Made by a program: the position numbers and the translations under genes. This document shows positions 1-5,442 of a DNA stretch of 5,442 nucleotides, piece by piece. The notes under the pieces are model-generated. The model was not told where the DNA came from. It was given only the letters and a program-made list of their open reading frames with translations, and made no database searches. This stretch comes from Ignavibacteriaceae bacterium. Its GTDB lineage: Bacteria > Bacteroidota > Ignavibacteria > Ignavibacteriales > Ignavibacteriaceae. Positions within the stretch are counted from its first letter, which is position 1; each line of letters starts with the position of its first letter. The stretch covers positions 1 through 5,442 of the forward strand of contig JAPHUI010000232.1 of assembly GCA_026193755.1 (NCBI GenBank), read 5' to 3'.

Positions 1-1101
1 GCAATTGAAGTTGATAGCGATGGAAATCTTTTATTATCCAGCAGGCACATGGATGAGGTTACGAAAATCGACAGACAAACTGGTGATATTATTTGGCGAT
101 GGGGTGGGGAGTATTGTGAAAATAATCAGTTTACTTTTATTAATGATCCAATTGGATTTACACACCAGCATGATATAAGGAAATTAGATAATGGGAATTT
201 TACAGTATTTGACAATGGTAATTTGCATTCTCCGCCATTTTCGAGATTTGCCGAATATCAACTTGATGAGGTAAATAAGCTGGCTTATCTTGTATGGGAG
301 TACTCAAACGAACCGCTTTCTTATTCGTTTGCGATGGGAGATGGAAGGAGGTTGCCGAATCATAATACATTTATTGGCTGGGGAACGGGTACTTCACCAG
401 CAATTAGCGAAGTAAAACCAAATGGCGATGTTGTACTGTTTTTATCGCTTCCGGATACAATGTTTAATTACAGGGGATTTAAATTTCCCTGGAAGACAAA
501 CCTATTCGTAACCAATCCAGATTCATTAGTTTTTGGTAATGTTCCACTCGGCGATTCACTGGAGATGCCGTTAGAGATAATTAATAATTCTAATCAGCAG
601 ATAGAAATTAATGATGTCTATTCTCGTAATTCAGTGTTTAGAGTAAGTTCAACACTTCCAATTATTCTTTTACCTTACGGTACGGCTAACATCGCTGTAA
701 TTTTTAAACCAGAAATTAATGGGACTTACTATGATGATCTTCATCTTAGATGGGATATAGAAGGCCAAAGAATTGCTCAGGTAGTTCCCCTGACAGGTAA
801 AACTGCTACAAATTCAGGTGAGGGTGAACCAGAGTTAACAGACTTCTACCTTAGTCAGAATTATCCCAATCCCTTCAACCTTGGTACAAAAATTAAATAC
901 CAAATACCTAAAATGAGTCACGTTACTATAAAAATATTTGATGTTTTAGGGAATGAAATTGAAACTTTGGTAAATGAAGAAAAACCAGTTGATACTTATG
1001 AGTTAACCTGGTATGCCGAAAACTTACCAAGCGGAGTTTATTTTTATCAGTTGAAGGCTGGTGATTTTATTAGTACAAAAAAGATGATTCTCTTGAAGTA
1101 G
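1..1101 (+). CDS. Arylsulfotransferase-like secreted protein with ASH/Ig-like domain and T9SS sorting tail (5'-partial)
   Basis: The reading frame is open from base 1, so the N-terminus and any signal peptide lie outside the window; 366 residues are visible. Residues 1-150 resemble the C-terminal half of the arylsulfotransferase (ASST / Arylsulfotran_2) beta-propeller: a blade with KIDRQTGDIIWRWGG (22-36), an HQHD motif (55-58) followed by a DNG (71-73), and LPNHNTFIGWG (118-128). In ASST enzymes conserved propeller histidines carry out sulfate transfer between phenolic compounds, but I cannot assign the catalytic histidine from this fragment. Residues 168-267 look like an ASH/HYDIN-type Ig-like domain (SLVFGNVPLGDSLEMPLEI, then a GTANIAVIFKP strand). 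Residues 283-366 are a T9SS type A sorting domain, implying export across the outer membrane. The T9SS tail is near certain. The sulfotransferase assignment is family resemblance, and the substrate is unknown. Confidence 0.8.
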   Translation, partial: AIEVDSDGNLLLSSRHMDEVTKIDRQTGDIIWRWGGEYCENNQFTFINDPIGFTHQHDIRKLDNGNFTVFDNGNLHSPPFSRFAEYQLDEVNKLAYLVWEYSNEPLSYSFAMGDGRRLPNHNTFIGWGTGTSPAISEVKPNGDVVLFLSLPDTMFNYRGFKFPWKTNLFVTNPDSLVFGNVPLGDSLEMPLEIINNSNQQIEINDVYSRNSVFRVSSTLPIILLPYGTANIAVIFKPEINGTYYDDLHLRWDIEGQRIAQVVPLTGKTATNSGEGEPELTDFYLSQNYPNPFNLGTKIKYQIPKMSHVTIKIFDVLGNEIETLVNEEKPVDTYELTWYAENLPSGVYFYQLKAGDFISTKKMILLK

Positions 1102-1118
1102 TACAAGGCAAATGAAAA

Positions 1119-1137
1119 GGGGGCACTAAGTGCCCCC
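1119..1137. terminator. Bidirectional rho-independent terminator between convergent genes
   Basis: A perfect 8-bp GC-rich stem, GGGGGCAC (1119-1126) pairing with GTGCCCCC (1130-1137), closes a 3-nt loop (TAA). On the minus strand it is followed at once by TTTT (complement of 1115-1118); on the plus strand by AAACTTTTATT. It begins 17 bases after the arylsulfotransferase-like stop and lies 17 bases beyond the stop of the minus-strand GIY-YIG gene, so it can serve both transcripts. The minus-strand U-tract is better placed. Confidence 0.88.
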
Positions 1138-1154
1138 AAACTTTTATTCTGATA

Positions 1155-1505
1155 TTACTTTTTGTTATAGAAACTGACACTCTCTTTTTTCAGTTTTTCA
1201 ATCCACATTTCTTCAAGGGTTTTTAGCTCTCTATCTATCTCCTGCTCTGTCTCATCTTTTATTTCAAGCTCATCCAGAACTTTAATCTCAAAATTATTTT
1301 TACCGAGTCTGTTATAGTCATCAATTAAATTCTGAAACGGAAAACTTCCCATCGTTAAAGTAAATTCAAATCTTTTTAATACGGAAGGCAAATCTTTACT
1401 TGTGCCGATAAACATCTTATTATCGTGCAGATTGTGAACAGCAAAGATTCCAGCCGGCTGTATTTTTGATTTGTAATCTTCTTTTATCTGTTTTTTATTT
1501 ATCAT
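1155..1505 (-). CDS. Small GIY-YIG superfamily protein with a degenerate active site
   Basis: This 116-residue protein is essentially one GIY-YIG domain. Residues 19-21 are GIF and 32-34 are FIG, 10 residues apart, followed by GTSKDL, the usual nucleotide-handling loop. A C-terminal helix has LEEMWIEKL (97-105) and an ending FYN (112-114). Aligned by eye to the phage homing endonuclease I-TevI, the metal-binding Glu75 corresponds to Glu98 and Asn90 to Asn114. However, both active-site tyrosines are Phe (21 and 32) and the catalytic Arg27 position appears to be Val42. It resembles the stand-alone, 'LuxR-like' branch of GIY-YIG proteins of about 110-130 residues whose function is unknown. Nuclease activity is doubtful. 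The start is supported by AGGGA 5 nt upstream, inside the end of the preceding membrane-protein gene; only 1 nt separates that gene's TGA from this ATG, so translation is probably coupled. It is the last gene of its operon. Confidence 0.8.
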   Translation of the reverse strand: MINKKQIKEDYKSKIQPAGIFAVHNLHDNKMFIGTSKDLPSVLKRFEFTLTMGSFPFQNLIDDYNRLGKNNFEIKVLDELEIKDETEQEIDRELKTLEEMWIEKLKKESVSFYNKK

Positions 1506-1506
1506 T

Positions 1507-2151
1507 TCATTCCCTGTTTTTATCTATCCAGTAGCCCCAAAGAATAATTAACCATTCTGCGTTCCCAACAATCCCGATTGCCTCAATTGAATCAGGCGGA
1601 GGACCGAATAAATTTGCCACATAAATTAAAACTAAAAATACAATTAATGTGACAAGTGAATAGAAACCTATTTTGTTTTTCGCCTTAGTTGTGCGGAAAT
1701 ATAGGTAAACACCAATAGCAAAAATTAATCCTTCTACAATTAAAGTTGCAGCCAGACTATTCCATAAACCGAACCCAACCTTTATTCCCGCACCGGGAAA
1801 AATTGGTAAGTCTGGTATGTGAACCAATAAATCTAAAAACCAATGGCTGACGACAAGCGCTCCGAGTATAAGCGCATTTCTCAGATTCTTTTTGAAAAGA
1901 AAGTATACGAGTGCGAATAAAACGCCCCATACTATAGCGGCAAAAAGACTATGTGAAAACGGATAGTAAGTAAAGTCTAATGGAGTAACCGCTGTAACAC
2001 CGGGCTTAATTTCTGCTTTTTCTATTCCGAGCAAAAGAAGAATTGGCCAGACGAGATCAACCCACTGAGCAGCCATAAAGTAAGTTCCGAGTGAAGCAGA
2101 CTTACTAAATTTCTTTCCTGCAAATCCTGCACCGAAATGACCAATGAACAT
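1507..2151 (-). CDS. Polytopic inner-membrane protein, YdjM-like (putative metal-dependent hydrolase family)
   Basis: A 214-residue hydrophobic protein with about five or six membrane segments by eye (roughly 22-42, 68-87, 92-112, 127-152, 163-183 and 193-208). Polar residues are spaced within the N-terminal half as in the YdjM/PF04307 'membrane-bound metal-dependent hydrolase' family: FIGHF with His5, Asp32 in QWVD, His67-Ser68 in PFSHS, then SHWFLDLLVHIPD with His103, Asp107, His111 and Asp114. These could form a metal site near the membrane, but no substrate or reaction can be named and the family function itself is poorly established. The start is supported by AGGAG 6 nt upstream of the ATG. 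It lies 12 nt after the stop of the PD40 gene and 1 nt before the GIY-YIG gene, so the three are probably cotranscribed. It could instead be an unrelated integral membrane protein that happens to have these histidines. Confidence 0.7.
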   Translation of the reverse strand: MFIGHFGAGFAGKKFSKSASLGTYFMAAQWVDLVWPILLLLGIEKAEIKPGVTAVTPLDFTYYPFSHSLFAAIVWGVLFALVYFLFKKNLRNALILGALVVSHWFLDLLVHIPDLPIFPGAGIKVGFGLWNSLAATLIVEGLIFAIGVYLYFRTTKAKNKIGFYSLVTLIVFLVLIYVANLFGPPPDSIEAIGIVGNAEWLIILWGYWIDKNRE

Positions 2152-2163
2152 AAATTACTCCTG

Positions 2164-3093
2164 TTATTTATTTAAAGTTGTTTTATAAATTCTACTAAGC
2201 CCGTTTTCGTATTTTTTCATGTCGTTCAAAAATTCTGGTAAAGAAGAATAACCTGTATTCAAATTATTAACCTCACTTCTCTTGCTAGTAAAATATAAAG
2301 TGTTGGTCTTTGAATCAACAAACGGGCAGTAATCCATTTTAGAAGAATTTACTTCAGCCCCCAAATTTTTTGCTTTTGTCCATTCACCATCCGAAGTTTT
2401 ATAACTGATGTACAAATCTCCGCTTCCGAATCCATCTTCTCTCTGATAAGCAGTAAAAATAATATAAGATTCATCAGGGGCTATAAAAGCATTAAACTCG
2501 TATCCTTCCGAGTTAATTGAATCGCTTAGTGAAATTGGCTCAGAGTATTTTCCATTTTCCCATTGACTGAAAAATATATCATCTTTTCCTTTGGTTCCTC
2601 GTTCATCGCACGTAAAATAGAAATTATTATTGTTTGCTATTGACGGATAAAATTCATTTTCTTCAGAATTTATTGGAGGACCAACGTTTACCGGGCTTGA
2701 CCATTCCGCATTTTTGTTTTCTCTTTGAACATACCAGATATCAAAATCTTTCTGTTTATTTTCAGATTCATTTATTGGTCTGTTGGATGAAAAATAAAGT
2801 CTCTGTCCATTTGATGAAAGGAATGGTTCTATATCAAAATATTTCCCGGAAAAACTGGCTATTGCCGGATTAGACCAGGCATCATTTATTTTTTTAATAT
2901 ATGCTATGATAGATACTTCATCCTGGTAGCTTTGCACAGAAAAATAAATCTCATCTCCTTCAGGAGAAATTGCAATGTCCCGAACATTTGGAAACCGTGA
3001 AAAGATGTCCGGCAGGAAAGGCTCTGCTTTGTTACCCTGAGCAAGAATTACTGAATTTAGTAAAAGCAGTAGAGTGGTACAAAATGTTTTCAT
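2164..3093 (-). CDS. Exported PD40/TolB-like beta-propeller repeat protein
   Basis: A 309-residue protein with a Sec signal peptide (short basic MKT start, leucine-rich core 8-17, cleavage probably near Ala18/Gln19). The mature part holds five recognisable PD40 (WD40-like) repeats, starting about residues 36, 87, 146, 198 and 252. Each has a 'P.(ls).(dg)…(IL)YF(TS)' core, for example IAISPEGDEIYFS (40-52), FLSSNGQRLYFSS (91-103) and FVDSKTNTLYFTS (258-270). The linkers 'INSEENEFYPS', 'INSEGYEFNAF' and 'VNSSKMDYCPF' repeat before blades 3-5. Such propellers are usually periplasmic or surface-bound and mediate protein or envelope interactions; no catalytic residues are evident. There is no T9SS tail, no OmpA domain, and no usable lipobox (Cys5 is too close to the N-terminus). 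It is the first gene of a three-gene unit. Its start has no clear Shine-Dalgarno (AT-rich AACTAATATCA precedes the ATG), unlike its neighbours; the signal peptide fixes the start. Confidence 0.85.
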   Translation of the reverse strand: MKTFCTTLLLLLNSVILAQGNKAEPFLPDIFSRFPNVRDIAISPEGDEIYFSVQSYQDEVSIIAYIKKINDAWSNPAIASFSGKYFDIEPFLSSNGQRLYFSSNRPINESENKQKDFDIWYVQRENKNAEWSSPVNVGPPINSEENEFYPSIANNNNFYFTCDERGTKGKDDIFFSQWENGKYSEPISLSDSINSEGYEFNAFIAPDESYIIFTAYQREDGFGSGDLYISYKTSDGEWTKAKNLGAEVNSSKMDYCPFVDSKTNTLYFTSKRSEVNNLNTGYSSLPEFLNDMKKYENGLSRIYKTTLNK

Positions 3094-3132
3094 TGATATT
3101 AGTTATGTGTTGATTTTATATGTTATTTATTT

Positions 3133-3140
3133 CAAACATA
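3133..3140 (-). promoter_or_regulatory. Candidate -7 promoter element (TAnnTTTG) for the PD40 operon
   Basis: On the minus strand this reads TATGTTTG, an exact match to the TAnnTTTG -7 consensus known from Bacteroidota primary-sigma promoters, 39 nt before the PD40 start codon. The upstream -33 position falls in a run of T (complement of 3158-3164) with no clear TTG, so only half the promoter matches. The region is AT-rich and chance matches are likely; whether this lineage uses that consensus is not known from the window. Confidence 0.3.
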
Positions 3141-3157
3141 ATTAAGTGAAAATTAAT

Positions 3158-3185
3158 AAAAAAAGCCGCAGAAATATTTCCTGCG
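3158..3185 (-). terminator. Rho-independent terminator of the yjdI-yjdJ-AKR unit
   Basis: On the minus strand, CGCAG (complement of 3185-3181) pairs with CTGCG (complement of 3171-3167) around an AT-rich loop whose GAAATATTTC is itself self-complementary. A GC pair of bases and then seven T (complement of 3164-3158) follow. It lies about 87 nt after the aldo/keto reductase stop and just upstream of the next minus-strand gene, where a terminator is expected. The stem is short, so strength is uncertain. Confidence 0.65.
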
Positions 3186-3203
3186 ATTTCATTTAAATTG
3201 GCT

Positions 3204-3251
3204 TGTCACATTTCGTCCTTCGACAAGCTCAGGATGACTGCTAATGTGACA
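3204..3251. repeat. 48-bp palindromic element with 9-bp inverted ends (REP/MITE-like)
   Basis: The ends are a perfect 9-bp inverted repeat, TGTCACATT (3204-3212) and AATGTGACA (3243-3251). They enclose a second, smaller hairpin arm, TCCT (3216-3219) with AGGA (3231-3234), in the core CCTTCGACAAGCTCAGG (3218-3234). I recall this core as a motif seen repeatedly in intergenic DNA of many bacterial genomes; only one copy is in this window, so its dispersed nature is inference. It lies in the 3' untranslated stretch of the aldo/keto reductase gene, between stop and terminator, and is noticeably less AT-rich than its flanks. No target-site duplication is obvious. Confidence 0.6.
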
Positions 3252-3263
3252 GTTATTTACTAA

Positions 3264-4276
<1,013 letters not shown>

Positions 4277-4313
4277 TTATCCTTTTCTTTTTGAAATTGT
4301 TATTCAAAATTAA

Positions 4314-4598
4314 TCAAACCAGCACATCTCTTATCGATTCAGTTTTATCAAAAACAGATTTTGCATACGGGCAAAGCGGAATTATTTTAATATTATTCTC
4401 TCTAGCAAATTCAACTATCCACATTAATATTTTTTTGCCTATGCTCTGTCCGCGGTAAGCGTCATCCACTTCAGTATGATCTAAAATCATTTTCTTTTCA
4501 TCTGCAGAAGTGTAGAATATTGCACCGGCTTCTTTGCTGTCATCCATTGCAGCAAAGCGACCCTTTGTACCATCTTCGATTTGTTTTATTTCTATCAT
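4314..4598 (-). CDS. yjdJ: YjdJ-like small GNAT-fold N-acetyltransferase
   Basis: A 94-residue single-domain protein of the COG2388/Acetyltransf_CG family, the usual length for this minimal GNAT. Diagnostic stretches are ILDHTEVDDAYRGQSIGKKIL (38-58), where the RGQSIG loop (49-54) should hold the pyrophosphate of acetyl-CoA, and IIPLCPYAKSVFDKT (72-86) with the family's conserved Cys76-Pro77. I recall E. coli YjdJ having nearly the same stretches (HTDVDESLKGQGIGK, IIPLCPFAK). One deviation is Ser52 where the loop normally has Gly. The acyl acceptor is unknown. The ATG is preceded by a perfect AGGAGG at 6-nt spacing, which overlaps the last codons of the yjdI-like gene; the 1-nt intergenic gap points to translational coupling. 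The same yjdI-yjdJ order occurs in E. coli, which strengthens both assignments. Confidence 0.9.
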   Translation of the reverse strand: MIEIKQIEDGTKGRFAAMDDSKEAGAIFYTSADEKKMILDHTEVDDAYRGQSIGKKILMWIVEFARENNIKIIPLCPYAKSVFDKTESIRDVLV

Positions 4599-4599
4599 A

Positions 4600-4809
4600 T
4601 TATTCCTCCTTTATACTTAATGCACCGGACGGACATTTGGCAACCTGGTTAATCAGCTCTTCAGTTGTGGCATTTTCAGGTTTAATCCAGGGGTGCACTT
4701 TTGTATTATAAACTTTTGGTAGAGTTTTTACGCATACACCTGAATGCTGACATAATTTAGGTTTCCAAACAATTGTTATTTCGCCGTTTGCATATTCTTT
4801 TCGTTCCAT
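4600..4809 (-). CDS. yjdI: YjdI-like mono-cluster iron-sulfur protein
   Basis: A 69-residue protein of the Fer4_19 (divergent 4Fe-4S mono-cluster) family. Residues 15-28 contain WKPKLCQHSGVCVK, with Cys20, His22 and Cys26. A middle VYNTKVHPWIKPE (34-46) and the end AKCPSGAL (57-64), with Cys59-Pro60, match the E. coli YjdI pattern as I recall it (CQHSGNC, PWIMP, CPSGAL). Only three cysteines are present; a fourth ligand would have to be His22, solvent or another residue. It is probably a small cytosolic electron carrier or sensor; its partner is unknown. I chose the ATG at 4809 rather than the in-frame ATG at 4845 because AAGGA sits 6 nt before 4809 whereas nothing comparable precedes 4845, and the shorter protein matches family length better. 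First gene of the yjdI-yjdJ-reductase unit. Confidence 0.9.
   Translation of the reverse strand: MERKEYANGEITIVWKPKLCQHSGVCVKTLPKVYNTKVHPWIKPENATTEELINQVAKCPSGALSIKEE
4605..4610 (-). promoter_or_regulatory. Shine-Dalgarno of yjdJ, embedded in the yjdI 3' end
   Basis: On the minus strand, AGGAGG lies within the last Lys-Glu-Glu codons of yjdI and ends 6 nt before the yjdJ ATG, with the yjdI TAA between. The arrangement suggests ribosomes finishing yjdI help initiate yjdJ. Confidence 0.85.
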
Positions 4810-4980
4810 AATTGTTCCTTTTAAATTGAATTTAATTTTCTTCATTAAACTTCATCATTCTTCTCAAAGAAAACAACGAAAATTTTGTCGGTTAACGAGA
4901 CTAATAGTGTGCTGGCATAACAGTTGGAATGCTGAGGCTCTGAACAGATAAATTTCTTTATTAAAAATAAGGCAATACAT
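4810..4980. other. Divergent intergenic region between yjdI and the STAS gene
   Basis: This stretch of about 170 bp must hold promoters for both divergent units. The yjdI side (4810-4895) is very AT-rich with no convincing element. The STAS side (about 4890-4945) is richer in G and C and codes for nothing I recognise. A weak promoter candidate for the STAS gene is TTG at 4924-4926, a 22-nt spacer, and TAAATTTC at 4949-4956 (one mismatch to the Bacteroidota TAnnTTTG element). No strong palindromic operator or riboswitch fold is visible. Confidence 0.4.
4816..4820 (-). promoter_or_regulatory. Shine-Dalgarno deciding the yjdI start
   Basis: AAGGA on the minus strand, with a 6-nt spacer (ACAATT) before the ATG at 4809. 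The same motif and spacing precede the reductase gene (AAGGA, 6-nt spacer). This favours 4809 over the upstream in-frame ATG at 4845. Confidence 0.75.
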
Positions 4981-5415
4981 ATGAATGCAATTCATAGAAT
5001 CTTCAAAAATGGAGTCGCTATAGAGAGGGTAACTTTAGTTCGAGCCACAATGAATGAATCGCCAGAAATCAATGCTAATCTAATCGATGATATGGCGGAT
5101 TGTAAAAAAATAATCGTAGATCTAAGCTTTTGTGACTATATCGATAGTTCATTTTTTGGTGCATTGGTCAATGCTTATCGAAAAATGATAGCAAAAGGTG
5201 GATCCATAGTATTAGTGCTCAGCAATACGTTTCTTACTAATAGTTTTATATACAATGACATTTCTTCCATTTTCAAGGTATATCATTCAATAAAGGAGGC
5301 TTTACACGCGTTAAATAATGCTAATGGGAAAGTTAATACGAATGAATACCAAAAATTGTATGAGAGAAAAGAACCCGCCAAAATTGTCCAAACTCATTTA
5401 CAACTTATTCCCTAA
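4981..5415 (+). CDS. STAS-domain protein, anti-sigma-factor-antagonist-like (SpoIIAA/RsbV type)
   Basis: A 144-residue protein whose residues about 10-111 form a STAS domain: a first strand at VAIERVTLV, IIVDLSFCDYIDSSFFGALVNAYRKM (44-69), then GGSIVLVLSNTFLTNSFIYNDISSIFKVYHSIKEAL (73-108). The DSS motif (55-57) carries the serine that partner-switching kinases phosphorylate in SpoIIAA/RsbV; Ser57 is the likely equivalent. The following residues are Phe-Phe-Gly instead of the common Gly-Leu-Gly. About 33 C-terminal residues, charged and low in hydrophobics, extend past the usual domain end. A partner-switch role, binding an anti-sigma factor or another kinase/phosphatase regulator, is family inference; no partner gene is in the window. 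AAGG at 4969-4972 with an 8-nt spacer supports the start, and the first strand of the domain would be lost with the internal Met24. Confidence 0.8.
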   Translation: MNAIHRIFKNGVAIERVTLVRATMNESPEINANLIDDMADCKKIIVDLSFCDYIDSSFFGALVNAYRKMIAKGGSIVLVLSNTFLTNSFIYNDISSIFKVYHSIKEALHALNNANGKVNTNEYQKLYERKEPAKIVQTHLQLIP

Positions 5416-5438
5416 TTCGAATAATAAGTAAAATTGAC

Positions 5439-5442
5439 AGGA
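5439..5442 (+). promoter_or_regulatory. Possible Shine-Dalgarno of a following gene, cut by the window edge
   Basis: The last bases read GACAGGA, 27 bases after the STAS stop, in otherwise AT-rich DNA. The position would suit the ribosome binding site of a cotranscribed plus-strand gene starting just outside the window. No start codon is visible, so this is only a hint. Confidence 0.25.

Noticed and set aside
2634..2873. Plus-strand open frame (79 codons) opposite the PD40 gene
   Set aside because: Antisense shadow of a gene with a clear signal peptide and repeats.
4289..4309. 7-bp inverted repeat TTTTGAA/TTCAAAA between yjdJ and the reductase gene
   Set aside because: All-AT apart from one GC pair, no adjacent T-tract, and in AT-rich DNA such a match is expected by chance; not a credible terminator or operator.
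4520..4711. Plus-strand open frame (63 codons) opposite yjdI/yjdJ
   Set aside because: Antisense to two genes with strong family matches and Shine-Dalgarno sites.
4810..4845. Twelve-residue N-terminal extension of the yjdI-like protein (start at 4845)
   Set aside because: No Shine-Dalgarno precedes it, whereas AAGGA with a 6-nt spacer precedes the ATG at 4809; the shorter form fits the family length.
4890..4945. GC-richer intergenic patch upstream of the STAS gene, considered as a riboswitch or small RNA
   Set aside because: Only short (4-bp) pairings such as GCAT/ATGC could be found and no known riboswitch core is recognisable.

Overview
The window comes from an AT-rich genome of the Bacteroidota/Chlorobiota/Ignavibacteriota group. 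The clearest sign is the type IX secretion (T9SS) C-terminal sorting domain on the first protein, which opens with SQNYPNPFN and ends with GVYFYQLK…MILLK. Nearly every gene on the minus strand has a good Shine-Dalgarno sequence about 5-6 nt before its start. That is less typical of classical Bacteroidota, so I lean towards an Ignavibacteria-like lineage. This is inference; no phylogenetic marker gene is present.

Layout: (1) Bases 1-1101, plus strand: the 3' part of a secreted arylsulfotransferase-like beta-propeller protein with an ASH/Ig-like domain and a T9SS tail. (2) A strong GC hairpin at 1119-1137 separates it from a convergent minus-strand operon and probably terminates both. (3) Bases 3093-1155, minus strand: a tightly packed three-gene unit in the order exported PD40 beta-propeller protein, polytopic YdjM-like membrane protein (12-nt gap), small GIY-YIG-family protein (1-nt gap). 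(4) Bases 3141-3271: a terminator for the next unit and a 48-bp palindromic element that looks like a dispersed repeat. (5) Bases 4809-3272, minus strand: yjdI-like mono-cluster Fe-S protein, yjdJ-like mini-GNAT acetyltransferase (1-nt gap), then an aldo/keto reductase (40-nt gap). (6) A divergent intergenic region of about 170 bp. (7) Bases 4981-5415, plus strand: a STAS-domain, anti-sigma-factor-antagonist-like protein, with a possible ribosome binding site for a further gene at the window edge.

How the genes may work together: yjdI and yjdJ are neighbours in Escherichia coli as well, so that pair is a conserved module; the reductase behind it suggests a redox or detoxification theme. The PD40/membrane/GIY-YIG unit is coupled by spacing, but its joint function is unknown. 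The STAS gene probably belongs to a partner-switching or signalling locus extending past the right edge. I see no CRISPR array, tRNA, rRNA or intact insertion sequence. The region is mostly ordinary. The points most worth a second look are the degenerate GIY-YIG protein in its coupled operon, the 48-bp repeat, and the Fe-S/GNAT/reductase cluster.
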